Of a stretch of DNA of 64,000 nt, positions 54,675 through 63,800 are shown piece after piece (within the stretch, counting starts at the first letter, position 1; every line of letters begins with the position of its first letter). The stretch comes from Candidatus Pristimantibacillus lignocellulolyticus (GTDB lineage Bacteria; Bacillota; Bacilli; Paenibacillales; Paenibacillaceae). The position numbers were made by a program, and so were the translations under genes. Under the pieces are notes generated by a model, which was given only the letters and a program-made list of their open reading frames with translations, had not been told where the DNA came from and did not search any database. The stretch lies in assembly GCA_023639215.1 (NCBI GenBank), contig CP097899.1:2233001-2297000 (forward strand), in the 5' to 3' direction.

Positions 54675-54977
54675 TTAATATGCTCCTTATATAGATTTAA
54701 CTTCGTAATTCTATTCTAACATTTGATAAGGTATGTAGAATAGGGCGGATTAAAGTACTTTATTACCATATGCATGACATCTCTATGACATATCTGTGAA
54801 TATGACGAAAGAATTATGAAAGTTTTTTTAATGGTAAATATAGTTTCCGTCGATCTGTTTTATAATGAGTGTTCAAATAAATTATTATATGTTAGCATTG
54901 AACTCGTCTTATCATTTTGTTGTTAGAAAAGATAGTCATATTGCATACTAGAAGTAATGGAGATGGAGGAAATAGAA

Positions 54978-56192
54978 GTGAAGTCCGAACGACATGAGAT
55001 GAATACAGCACATACGGGCTTAAAGGTTACAGGGTGGTTACTACTTATAGGTATTATACTAATTGCAATGAATCTACGTGCTCCGATAACTTCGGTAGGC
55101 CCTTTAATATCAATTATTCGAGAAGACTTGAATATTTCGAATACATTAGCTGGCTTAATTACTACGCTCCCATTAATTGCGTTTGCTTCGTTATCTCCGT
55201 TAGCACCGAAGATGGCTCGCAAATATGGAATGGCTAACGTTTTGTTTGGAGCGTTAGTATTGTTAGTTATAGGTATTGGTTTACGCTCAGCGTGGAATAT
55301 TGGTTCAATGTTAGTAGGTACTTTGATCTTGGGGCTTGCAATATCTATATGTAATGTATTAATGCCGAGTTTAATTAAAGAAAAATATCCTTTAAGGATC
55401 GGCGTAATGATCGGTATATATTCCGTGGCAATGAATCTAAGTGGAGCTATTGCCTCAGGTATTAGTGTGCCACTGGCAAATCAGTCTGGATTAAGCTGGA
55501 GGGGAGCATTGGGACTTTGGGGAATATTAGCATTGATTGCTGTGCTCTTCTGGATTCCGCAAATCGGGCGCCCTTCACTTAAGGTGAAAACAGCGAAAAC
55601 TAGTGAACAGCGAACGAGTTTGTGGAAGTCTCCATTAGCTTGGTATGTGACTCTATTTATGGGATTACAATCGATGTTGTTCTACGTTATCGTTTCTTGG
55701 CTACCAGATATACTCAAAACACAGGGGATAAGTTCGGATGATGCAGGATGGACACTTTCTATAATGCAATTAGCATTACTACCTGTAACTTTTATCGTCC
55801 CTATAATAGCTGGGCGTATGAAAAATCAAATCACACTTACCGTAATTACCGCATTGTCTTTCTCTGTAGGAATTGGAGGTCTATTATCTGGAAATGATCT
55901 TGTTCTACTATGGGCCATTTGTATCGGAATTGGTTCAGGATGTGCCTTCAGTATTGCGATGACCTTATTTGGACTAAGAACGACTAATGCACATGATGCA
56001 GCTGAATTATCAGGTATGGCTCAATCGGTAGGATATCTGTTAGCGGCGATAGGGCCAATATTATTTGGAGCTTTACATGATTTGACGAATGGATGGAATG
56101 TACCACTAATAGTGCTACTAGTTGTAACGATGTTACTTCTTATTATTGGTGTTGCTGCAGGCCGCAATCGATTGATTGGAGATGAAAACTGA
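54978..56192 (+). CDS. CynX/NimT-family MFS transporter
   Basis: The 404-residue protein (12 helices) has the NimT/CynX signature LIAMNLRAPITSVGPLI at the start and ISICNVLMPSLIKEKYP. Members export cyanate, nitroimidazoles and similar compounds; substrate unknown. GTG 54978 is supported by GGAGGA (54965-54970), 7 bases upstream; the frame is open to ATG 54957, but that ATG has no such site. The 303-base gap before it holds the divergent promoters of this gene and the MFS fusion, without further genes. A strong terminator follows. Confidence 0.9.
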   Translation: MKSERHEMNTAHTGLKVTGWLLLIGIILIAMNLRAPITSVGPLISIIREDLNISNTLAGLITTLPLIAFASLSPLAPKMARKYGMANVLFGALVLLVIGIGLRSAWNIGSMLVGTLILGLAISICNVLMPSLIKEKYPLRIGVMIGIYSVAMNLSGAIASGISVPLANQSGLSWRGALGLWGILALIAVLFWIPQIGRPSLKVKTAKTSEQRTSLWKSPLAWYVTLFMGLQSMLFYVIVSWLPDILKTQGISSDDAGWTLSIMQLALLPVTFIVPIIAGRMKNQITLTVITALSFSVGIGGLLSGNDLVLLWAICIGIGSGCAFSIAMTLFGLRTTNAHDAAELSGMAQSVGYLLAAIGPILFGALHDLTNGWNVPLIVLLVVTMLLLIIGVAAGRNRLIGDEN

Positions 56193-56231
56193 TTTAACTG
56201 AGTGAGCTGTAATAGTTATAAGCATGAACAA

Positions 56232-56266
56232 GATCCCCACTCAAGTTACTTTGAGTGGGGATTTAA
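56232..56266 (+). terminator. Terminator after the CynX/NimT gene
   Basis: ATCCCCACTCAAGT pairs with the opposite arm ACTTTGAGTGGGGAT over about 13 bases, with a T tail. Confidence 0.93.
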
Positions 56267-56335
56267 TTACTTTCATTCATTTTTTAATCCTTCTTATCAT
56301 TCATTTTGCCATGAACGAATATAAGTTACTTCATC

Positions 56336-56671
56336 TTACTCAATATATGCTTTATATAGATTATTATTTACTTGAATTGCGATTGCCTCTTCTATATTGA
56401 TATTCTTTACTTTGAAAATTTTATTGGGACTTTTATATGGGTTTTGGTCTTCAGAGTAAGACACAATCGTCACAATTTTAGTGATTTTTCCTATTTGCTC
56501 TTCAACTTCGCTATTAGATAAAACTTCATCGGTCATAAGATAAGTTAAATTATCTATTTTAATGATAGCGGGTGTAAGATTAGTAAATTCAGCGTTGCTT
56601 AATTTATGCGTATGACATCCTGAAAGCAAAATGGAAACTAAAAATAAACCTATAGTTATAGCTCGTTTCAT
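56336..56671 (-). CDS. Small lipoprotein of unknown function (start affected by a poly-A tract)
   Basis: The 111-residue protein has a signal peptide with lipobox LLSGC (Cys about 19) and a beta-strand-rich domain of about 90 residues; no known family. The start is odd: on the minus strand AGGAGG is 6 bases before a GTG (56681), but that GTG is in another frame. ATG 56671, which opens the lipoprotein frame, is 16 bases from AGGAGG. Between them lie eight A. With seven A, the GTG would read into the lipoprotein frame. Confidence 0.75.
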   Translation of the reverse strand: MKRAITIGLFLVSILLSGCHTHKLSNAEFTNLTPAIIKIDNLTYLMTDEVLSNSEVEEQIGKITKIVTIVSYSEDQNPYKSPNKIFKVKNINIEEAIAIQVNNNLYKAYIE

Positions 56672-56735
56672 TTTTTTTCACTGGTTTCCTCCTTTTAGAT
56701 GACTATATAAATCTCTAAGTTATCCACTTTGCATA

Positions 56736-57425
56736 TTACTCCGTTACATAATTAGAACGAGCAAGACGGAATCCAAGGTCATCGATGTGAAAAGTGGGGT
56801 GGCTGCGACGACGGCATGTAGCCCCGCAACCTCTGGCTTCTTCTGCCCAGCTACCACCTCGGAAAATTCGATATGTGCCATATACGTTTTCATCATATAC
56901 ATCCCAGCACCATTCCCATGCGTTGCCTAGCATATCGTACAGTCCCCATATATTCGGCTCCTTAGTCCCTACTTCATGGATATGGTCTCCTGAATTATCC
57001 TTATACCACGCAATACGATCAAGCTCTCCGTATCTATATCCTGTAGTTTCTGCTTTGCAAGCATATTGCCATTCTGCTTCTGAAGGTAGGCGATAGCCGT
57101 TAGATTGCCAATCACATATAATAGTTTCACCATCATTACTAATGGAATAGCATTCTTTCAGTCCAGCGCCCTGTGACATTAGATTACAAAAAGCAATGGC
57201 ATCATTCCATGAAATATTAACCATTGGATGTTGGGCTTTGTCTAGTTCAATAGGCGATCTTCCAGTAATAGTATTGTATAATTCTATCGTAACAGCATAC
57301 GGGGCAAGTAAAAATGGTTTAATGTCTGATGTCCATATGCTCTTTGTTCTATCGTCTCTTAATACGATTTTTCCACTCGGAATATTCACCATGGGATAAT
57401 TAGAGCTATCCATTGTATTTGACAC
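56736..57425 (-). CDS. SUMF1/FGE-like (formylglycine-generating enzyme type) protein, active-site Cys pair incomplete
   Basis: The 229-residue protein has the FGE-sulfatase fold signature: GYRLPSEAEWQYACKA, GLYDMLGNAWEWCWDVYD and FRGGSWAEEARGCGATCRRR, ending in LGFRLARS. In true FGE two Cys follow GGSW (the second and seventh residues after it). Here the first is Glu and the other Cys is kept, so the copper/oxidase activity is unlikely. EgtB/PvdO-like relatives are closer in kind. GTG 57425 is preceded by AGGAGG 8 bases upstream. Its substrate is unknown. Confidence 0.82.
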   Translation of the reverse strand: MSNTMDSSNYPMVNIPSGKIVLRDDRTKSIWTSDIKPFLLAPYAVTIELYNTITGRSPIELDKAQHPMVNISWNDAIAFCNLMSQGAGLKECYSISNDGETIICDWQSNGYRLPSEAEWQYACKAETTGYRYGELDRIAWYKDNSGDHIHEVGTKEPNIWGLYDMLGNAWEWCWDVYDENVYGTYRIFRGGSWAEEARGCGATCRRRSHPTFHIDDLGFRLARSNYVTE

Positions 57426-57500
57426 TTTACCTTCCTCCTAATAAATTTTCTTTGGAGAACCATGTGTGGAATGATATTCGTAGTTTTGCAATCTTATTAC

Positions 57501-58235
57501 CTAACTATTTTTCAATATTCGCTCTGCAATGGAAGGAAACAAGCGATTAATAATAATTAGTAATTTAACTTTACCAATTGGAACTTCTAATCGATTCCTT
57601 TTGAAGAATATAAAAAATTGCGTCGACAGATCATCTGGTGAAATTTTATTATTTCCTCTGCCTTTTGTCATATTGGTATCGACTACAGGCGGAATAATCT
57701 CAAATACTTTTATATTCGTATTTTCTAGTTGGTAGCGAAGAGCTTTCGTGAACATATGCAATGCAGCTTTAGTTGCGCAGTATACAGGGGCGGATTTTTT
57801 CGGAACTAGACCTAATCCTGAGGTAATGTTAACGATCGCGGATTCTCGCTGACGAGCAAGTAATGGAAGTAGTTTCGACACTAGCAGAACTGGTGCGTTC
57901 AAATTTATAGCAATTTCCTCATTAACTTGATGAGAAGTATCATTTCCATCGATAAATGAATAGTTAAATTGTATACCTGCATTATTAATGAGTATATTGA
58001 GTTCAGGATGATTGTCATATAACTGCTTGATGAGTTGATCCAATTCGTCTTCATTTCCTACATTACAAATATACGTTGTGATGCTCGGATGCTGTACTTT
58101 TAACTGGTTCAATTTTTGTTCATCTCTGCCGACCACGATAATATGATTACCATACTGAATAAACTTTTCTGTTAACGCTAGCCCAATGCCAGAGGCGCCA
58201 CCAGTTATTAATATGGTATTACCTGTAAGCTTCAA
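57501..58235 (-). CDS. SDR-family oxidoreductase (DltE-like)
   Basis: The 244-residue short-chain dehydrogenase has ILITGGASGIGLALTEK, ILINNAGIQFNYSF, catalytic IVNITSGLG and YCATKAALHMF (Y-x-x-x-K). It resembles the DltE-type subgroup of uncharacterised oxidoreductases. AGGGGGAG lies about 7 nt before TTG 58235; the frame is open to GTG 58256, which would sit in front of that site. It follows the Crp/Fnr gene by about 40 bases and may be its target. Confidence 0.86.
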   Translation of the reverse strand: MKLTGNTILITGGASGIGLALTEKFIQYGNHIIVVGRDEQKLNQLKVQHPSITTYICNVGNEDELDQLIKQLYDNHPELNILINNAGIQFNYSFIDGNDTSHQVNEEIAINLNAPVLLVSKLLPLLARQRESAIVNITSGLGLVPKKSAPVYCATKAALHMFTKALRYQLENTNIKVFEIIPPVVDTNMTKGRGNNKISPDDLSTQFFIFFKRNRLEVPIGKVKLLIIINRLFPSIAERILKNS

Positions 58236-58292
58236 TAAAATCTCCCCCTTCTCCACTCAAATGTAGAGGATGGAGGAGATTTTCTCATTAAC

Positions 58293-58874
58293 CTAGGTTA
58301 ATTTTCTGCGAATTCTGCTTAATGCGACAGGGGTAATTCCTAGGTAAGAAGCAATATGGTATTGTGGGATGATTTTTTTCATTTGTCCGTATTCTTCGAG
58401 AAACAGCAAATATCTTGCTTCAGCAGAAAGCAGCAACAGTTCACGCTCCCGTGTTTCTTTCTTGATGTATAACTGTTCAATTAATTTCCGCCCTAGTCTT
58501 TCCCAACAAGCATGCCTTATATACAATGACTGAAGGTCTTTATAACGGATCGTTATTATCTCACTATTCATCAAAGCTTGAATGGAGAAATAAGAAGGGA
58601 TATTCAATAATAAAGAGCTGTACGAAGCAATGAAATCATTGTTGGAGCAAAAGCTTTTATTGAATTCATCTCCATCAGGTGTCGTATAGTAAAATCGAAA
58701 CAATCCGCTTACGCAAAAACCGATGGAGTCTGAAAATTCACCTGCTCTAATAAAATGATTGTTTTTAGTGATAGTTGAATGAACAGACAATTCTTTGAAA
58801 GCTAGTAATTCCTCGTCAGGGAGTGGTGAGATTTTTTTCAACTGTTGAAATATTGCATCCCACATAGGTTCCAT
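58293..58874 (-). CDS. Crp/Fnr-family transcriptional regulator
   Basis: The 193-residue protein has a cNMP-type beta barrel (about 20-115, FIRAGEFSDSIGFCVSGLFRFYYT) and a C-terminal HTH (about 150-190, IIPQYHIASYLGITPVALSRIRRKL). Residues for cAMP binding are not conserved, so it probably senses something else. It lies before the SDR gene on the same strand and probably regulates it. A gap of 33 bases separates it from the SMP-30 gene upstream. Confidence 0.88.
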   Translation of the reverse strand: MEPMWDAIFQQLKKISPLPDEELLAFKELSVHSTITKNNHFIRAGEFSDSIGFCVSGLFRFYYTTPDGDEFNKSFCSNNDFIASYSSLLLNIPSYFSIQALMNSEIITIRYKDLQSLYIRHACWERLGRKLIEQLYIKKETRERELLLLSAEARYLLFLEEYGQMKKIIPQYHIASYLGITPVALSRIRRKLT

Positions 58875-58907
58875 CGTGAATTTACCCCATTCATAATAGA
58901 ATATGAT

Positions 58908-59795
58908 TTATCCTGCAAATGTATTGGCTGGTGTACCTTTAATACCGAGCTTTATACTGAAAAGACCGCCAGCGTCAGGCTGTTTCAAAAGTTCTTCTTC
59001 ACTAAGACCAACACGAGCAGTAGTAATATATAATGTGTCTAGTTCAGTTCCGCCAAATGTACAAGAAGTGACTTGGGAAGCCGGAACAGAAACTGTTTGG
59101 ATCATCTGACCATTCATAGGATTCCATCTTGACACACACCAGCCTCCCCAATGTGCTACCCATAACATTCCTTCTGCATCGATTGTCATCCCATCAGGAA
59201 AACCGAGATGCTCAGGAATTTGAACGACAACTCGTTGATTAGTTATATGTCCTGTTTCTAGATCATAATCAAAAGCAACTACATTGCTAGTTGGTGTATC
59301 AATAAAGTACATCGTATCGCCTTCAGCAGACCAAGCTAGTCCATTGGATATACTTACATCTGTTAGTAACGTCGTAACATGATATTCAGGATCCAAACTA
59401 TATAGTGATCCTTTTGCTAATTGGTTAGACATGGACATCGTTCCTGCTAGATACCGACCTTTTGGATCACATTTACCATCATTGAAACGATTATCTATTA
59501 ATGAGGCCTCAACTTCTGCAAGAAGTGTTAACTCCTTAGTTGTTACATCATAGCTATAGAAACCATCCTTTAGCGTTAATACGATATTGCCTGATTGTCT
59601 TGGGATAACAGAACTGATATACGGCGGAATAGCTATGACTTCATCATCCTGTGGATGCTTAGGATGATGAATATGCAAGTTATGTTCTAATATATCAATC
59701 CAATAAAGTTGAGCTGTTGCCCTGTTCCATACAGGCCCTTCACCTAGAGAAGCTTTTTTATTACTTACTAGTGACACATTCATCGAAGTACTCAT
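58908..59795 (-). CDS. SMP-30/gluconolactonase-like protein
   Basis: The 295-residue six-bladed propeller protein has the family opening SLGEGPVWNRATAQLYWIDI (with the metal Glu), NRFNDGKCDPKGRYLAGTMS, ISNGLAWSAEGDTMYFIDTP and FPDGMTIDAEGMLWVAHWGG (metal Asp). These proteins hydrolyse sugar lactones with a divalent metal; the substrate is unknown. ATG 59795 has GAGGAAT upstream. It heads the leftward unit (SMP-30, Crp/Fnr, SDR, FGE-like). Confidence 0.92.
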   Translation of the reverse strand: MSTSMNVSLVSNKKASLGEGPVWNRATAQLYWIDILEHNLHIHHPKHPQDDEVIAIPPYISSVIPRQSGNIVLTLKDGFYSYDVTTKELTLLAEVEASLIDNRFNDGKCDPKGRYLAGTMSMSNQLAKGSLYSLDPEYHVTTLLTDVSISNGLAWSAEGDTMYFIDTPTSNVVAFDYDLETGHITNQRVVVQIPEHLGFPDGMTIDAEGMLWVAHWGGWCVSRWNPMNGQMIQTVSVPASQVTSCTFGGTELDTLYITTARVGLSEEELLKQPDAGGLFSIKLGIKGTPANTFAG

Positions 59796-60084
59796 CGTTA
59801 ATTCCTCATTTCCAATTGAAATTTCTGGTTACATACAATTGTGCAATATTAAGCTAGAACATACAATACATTATTACAAGCTAGAAACGCTGTGAGCATC
59901 ACCATGTCCTCGAATGAACCTCCTTAATAATAATAAAACAAATTTTATATATAAATGAAATTTATGGAACAAATTCAAAACTTGATTCGTCTAACCTATG
60001 TACTATATAAAAAGTTTGCCATAGCTACTTTTTATACAACAAAGTGATTTGGAAAGATGGATGAAAATGTTTAGGAGGGATATT

Positions 60085-61092
60085 GTGCAAGTAGTTAAAA
60101 GCAAAAAGATTTGGTGGATGATTTCACTTTCGATTATTGTAGTTGGATGTATCGTTTGGGTAGTTATTCAAAACGATAAGGACAATGTAGTTACTGGCGA
60201 AGTAGAAGCGATAGCACCAACCTCAGATGTACCTAAAGATGGTAACGAGCAGAATGACACCGTTATTAGTGAAGAAACATCGACACCTGCTGAAGTTGAA
60301 CCGCAATATTTAACTATTACATTACAAGATGATCCATCATATGATCCAGAAAAAGTTGAGTCAATTACTGTACAGTATGGAAGCAACGAACCTTATACTG
60401 TACCTAAAAATAGAGAATATGTCATTCTACAGAGCTTGTATTGGCTCGATCTAATAGTTGCGAAGGCAGAAGATCAAACGATATCAGCAGATAATGTAAT
60501 GATCCATATTAATAGCACTGACAGAAAAGTTGCTATTCCGTACGATATTAACAATAATACTTTCCAACTTGGAGACTTGCTGTACTACGCTACTGATGAA
60601 GTTGCGAAACTAATGTATGGACAATATAAGCAAGAATCAGAGCTGGCGAACATTGATCGAATTTATGCTATCGCAGCGGAAGAGTCCACAGAAAGTGGAG
60701 TAAGAGTCGATGAAAGCTTTCGATATGATTTTGATCAATTAACGATTGATGGAATGGATTTCAATGCGTGGAAACAGCACTTATCGAACGATTCTAATTA
60801 TGTTAATGTAGCTAACTATTATGATAGTGGTACGTATAAAGTTTCTAGTATTCAATATTACGAAGATATTGCAGTAGTTTCAGAGCGAGAAGTTTTGTTT
60901 TTATCAGATAGCGTAGCAACAAAGGATGGTATTAAGATTGGGCTTTCGAAAGAAGAAGTGGTGACAACACTCGGCAAACCGAATTTGGAAAACGAGTCTG
61001 AGTGGAGTTATCTTATCGGTGACTATTTGAAATTCCATCTTTATTTTGAAAATAATAAAGTAGTATTGATTAGTCTTACATTGCCGTTGTAA
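60085..61092 (+). CDS. Membrane-anchored protein of unknown function
   Basis: The 335-residue protein has a short cytoplasmic start, one membrane helix (about 9-28, WWMISLSIIVVGCIVWVVI), an acidic linker and two outer domains. The last about 60 residues (GIKIGLSKEEVVTTLGKP and LKFHLYFENNKVVLISL) resemble BamE/SmpA-like modules. The middle has no known family. AGGAGG (60073-60078) supports GTG 60085, 6 bases downstream; the frame is also open from ATG 60049, but without such a site. It stands alone behind a 289-base divergent gap with no other gene. Confidence 0.8.
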   Translation: MQVVKSKKIWWMISLSIIVVGCIVWVVIQNDKDNVVTGEVEAIAPTSDVPKDGNEQNDTVISEETSTPAEVEPQYLTITLQDDPSYDPEKVESITVQYGSNEPYTVPKNREYVILQSLYWLDLIVAKAEDQTISADNVMIHINSTDRKVAIPYDINNNTFQLGDLLYYATDEVAKLMYGQYKQESELANIDRIYAIAAEESTESGVRVDESFRYDFDQLTIDGMDFNAWKQHLSNDSNYVNVANYYDSGTYKVSSIQYYEDIAVVSEREVLFLSDSVATKDGIKIGLSKEEVVTTLGKPNLENESEWSYLIGDYLKFHLYFENNKVVLISLTLPL

Positions 61093-61149
61093 ACAATGTC
61101 TGGAAATATTTAACGATCTGAATAACTAATTGAATGTTAACAATAAACA

Positions 61150-61232
61150 AAACCCTCCGCTATTGAAGTGTATGCTTAGCCTTTAGATGTTTGACTGGCG
61201 GTAGGCGCACTTCAATTGGAGGGTTTATTTAT
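61150..61232. terminator. Bidirectional hairpin with a long loop
   Basis: AAACCCTCC (61150-61158) and TTGAAGTG (61163-61170) pair with CACTTCAA (61208-61215) and GGAGGGTTT (61218-61226), enclosing 37 nt that can pair further (GCC with GGC). A T-rich stretch follows. It lies between converging genes. The loop is unusually long for a simple terminator. Confidence 0.7.
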
Positions 61233-61269
61233 TGACATGACCAATGTTAGTATACGCCCCAATTTTAGC

Positions 61270-62151
61270 TTATTTAATATGTTCAATAAAACTACTTGCT
61301 GCACTGGAAAGTGGCATATTACGCATAATCATTAGTCCTACTTGAGATGGTGGGAGCTCTACATCTAATCTAATCTCAAATAGCGAGCCATCTTCTAGTT
61401 CCTTAGAAACAAATTCTCTCGTTACATAAGAAATTCCAAGTCCTTTACGAGCAAACTCAATCAATAAATCAACACTACCTACTTCAATGGCAGGTTTGAG
61501 TTCATAACCGTATCCTTGCATTAATTCAGTAATCGCCATTCGTGCTCGGCTATTTCGTGAGAACAAAATGAGTGGATATTGGATGAGTTTATCTAGTGAA
61601 AGTACGACATCTTTAAGCTCTGCATAATGAGCCCCAGCAACAAAGCAATCTTGAAGTTGAATCCCTTCTTTTAATTCCAATTGCGGATCGACGATTGGCA
61701 TACGAACAACCCCTAAGTCGATTTTACCTTCCTTCAAAAATGAAATAATTTCTGGCGTTGTTCCATGAATCAGTTGAAGTTTAACAGCAGGGAAATTCTG
61801 ATGGAATTGTTCTAAGTATCGCAACAAATAATGTTTGAACAAAGAATCACTTCCACCAATCCGTAATTCTCCGCTCTCTAAATTTTTAAGTGCAGCTAAT
61901 TTCTCTTCTGCTAACGTAATTAGAATTTGAGATTGTTCAATATAGGAGTAAAGGATGTGACCTTCTTGTGTCAGGGCAACACCTTTAGAATTTCGATAAA
62001 ATAAGGTCATTCCAAAACTCTCTTCAAGTTGTTTGATCGCATGACTCACACTAGGTTGAGTAATATAAAGCGATTTTGCTGCCTTAGTTAAGCTACCTGT
62101 TTTCGCGGCCCAATAGAAAACTTTATATAGCTCATAATTGGTCATAGACAT
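61270..62151 (-). CDS. LysR-family transcriptional regulator
   Basis: The 293-residue protein has the N-terminal HTH (YELYKVFYWAAKTGSLTKAAKSL and YITQPSVSHAIKQLEE) and the substrate-binding domain of LysR-type regulators (LRIGGSDSLFKHYLLRYLEQF). It is divergent from zwf, with 125 bases between the starts, so it may regulate the pentose phosphate genes; no palindrome with T-N11-A that I am confident in was found. AGGAGC lies 9 bases before ATG 62151 on the minus strand. Confidence 0.92.
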   Translation of the reverse strand: MSMTNYELYKVFYWAAKTGSLTKAAKSLYITQPSVSHAIKQLEESFGMTLFYRNSKGVALTQEGHILYSYIEQSQILITLAEEKLAALKNLESGELRIGGSDSLFKHYLLRYLEQFHQNFPAVKLQLIHGTTPEIISFLKEGKIDLGVVRMPIVDPQLELKEGIQLQDCFVAGAHYAELKDVVLSLDKLIQYPLILFSRNSRARMAITELMQGYGYELKPAIEVGSVDLLIEFARKGLGISYVTREFVSKELEDGSLFEIRLDVELPPSQVGLMIMRNMPLSSAASSFIEHIK

Positions 62152-62276
62152 GGTCTATAGCTCCTGTCCAATATATTAATTACTTGTATAGGTGTTATTA
62201 GTATTATAGTAGAACTAATGGAGAGAAGATAGTAGATACTGCACCTAATATATAACGTTTGGAAGGAAAGATGATA

Positions 62277-63800
62277 ATGGAAGCAACAACGTTTGTATTG
62301 TTTGGAGCAACAGGCGATTTAGCGAAAAGAAAAATCTACCCTGCCTTATATAATTTATATATCGATCAAAAATTACCACAATCTTTCGCTGTTGTAGGAC
62401 TAGGTCGAAGAGAATTTTCAGATGAAGTATTTCAAGCAAGTGTAGAGAAATCAATTCGTGATTTTTCAAGACGTGAAGCCAGTGACGATGTTATCATGAA
62501 CAGCTTTTTACAAGCATTCCGCTATTGTTCGCTAGATATTGGACATACAGAAGATTATGTCAAACTACTACACCTTATTGAAGAGCAAGAAAAAGATATG
62601 GGTAGTTCGCCTAATCGGATGTTCTATCTTTCTGTTGGACCTGAGTTTTTTGAACCAATTGCTGCGAACATCAAAGAGAGTGGACTTGGTACAACAAAAG
62701 GTTGGAAACGTCTGTTGATTGAAAAACCTTTTGGACATGATTTGCAATCTGCTCAACATTTGAATCAACAACTTAGCGATTCATTTGAAGAAAATGAAAT
62801 TTATCGCATTGATCATTATCTTGGAAAACCGATGATCCAAAAGCTTGAAATCTTGCAACAAACGAATCCTGTACTTCAAGCACTATGGTCCAATCGCTAC
62901 ATCTCTAATGTCCAAATCACTGCTAGTGAAACGGTTGGCGTAGAAGAGCGCGCAGGTTATTATGACCATGTTGGTGCAATTAGAGATATGTTCCAAAACC
63001 ATATGCTTCAAATATTAATGATGCTAACGCTACATCTGCCGCAGAACAGTACTTCAGAAGTTGTACGTTTTAAGAAGAAGACAATTATGGAGTCTCTTGA
63101 GCCTCTGTACAAAGAGAATGTGAAGTCTAATGTTATCCGTGGTCAGTATTCAGCAGGTTCAATCGCAGGTTCACCGGTCGTTGGATATACTTCTGAGGCT
63201 GGCATTCCGGCTACATCGATGAATGACACATTCATTGCTGCAAGATTAGAGATCGATAATTCATTCTGGCGTGGCGTGCCTTTCTATATTAGAACAGGTA
63301 AACGAATGAATGAAAAATTCACACGTATTATTATTGAATTCAAAGAAGCATTTCAACAAAGCACGACTACATCTGAAAACAATCAGGTTGCCAATCTGTT
63401 GATTTTTGAAATTAGTCCGAATGAAGGAATTACATTCCAACTAAATTCCAGAGATCCGAAGAACAAAGAACAATTTATTCCGATTAATATTGATTTCCAT
63501 TCAAGCAGTAACGATGTTCCAGAAGCCTATGAGAATCTCATTCATGATGCATTCCAGGGAGACGGTACGTTCTTTGCTCACTGGGATGAAGTTGAATTGT
63601 CTTGGAAATGGGTTCAACCAATTCTAAACGCATTTGAAGAAAATCTTGTACCACTTACGTTTTATGCAGCAGGTTCTAATGGTCCAGTGGAATCCGATGA
63701 GCTATTAGCTAGAGACGGTAATCACTGGTGGTTAGATGCCAAAGCTGATCAAAAAATACAAGCAACAGAAGGAGAACATTATGTCTACTCAAAACATTGA
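62277..63800 (+). CDS. zwf: Glucose-6-phosphate 1-dehydrogenase
   Basis: The 507-residue protein begins with VLFGATGDLAKRKIYPAL (nucleotide loop), holds the active-site RIDHYLGKPMIQKL with catalytic His, and ends in TFYAAGSNGP. It oxidises glucose-6-phosphate to 6-phosphogluconolactone with NADP+, the entry to the oxidative pentose phosphate pathway. GGAAGG fits ATG 62277 (10 bases) better than ATG 62271 (4 bases). The stop overlaps the transketolase start by 20 bases, so the two are co-transcribed. Confidence 0.95.
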   Translation: MEATTFVLFGATGDLAKRKIYPALYNLYIDQKLPQSFAVVGLGRREFSDEVFQASVEKSIRDFSRREASDDVIMNSFLQAFRYCSLDIGHTEDYVKLLHLIEEQEKDMGSSPNRMFYLSVGPEFFEPIAANIKESGLGTTKGWKRLLIEKPFGHDLQSAQHLNQQLSDSFEENEIYRIDHYLGKPMIQKLEILQQTNPVLQALWSNRYISNVQITASETVGVEERAGYYDHVGAIRDMFQNHMLQILMMLTLHLPQNSTSEVVRFKKKTIMESLEPLYKENVKSNVIRGQYSAGSIAGSPVVGYTSEAGIPATSMNDTFIAARLEIDNSFWRGVPFYIRTGKRMNEKFTRIIIEFKEAFQQSTTTSENNQVANLLIFEISPNEGITFQLNSRDPKNKEQFIPINIDFHSSSNDVPEAYENLIHDAFQGDGTFFAHWDEVELSWKWVQPILNAFEENLVPLTFYAAGSNGPVESDELLARDGNHWWLDAKADQKIQATEGEHYVYSKH

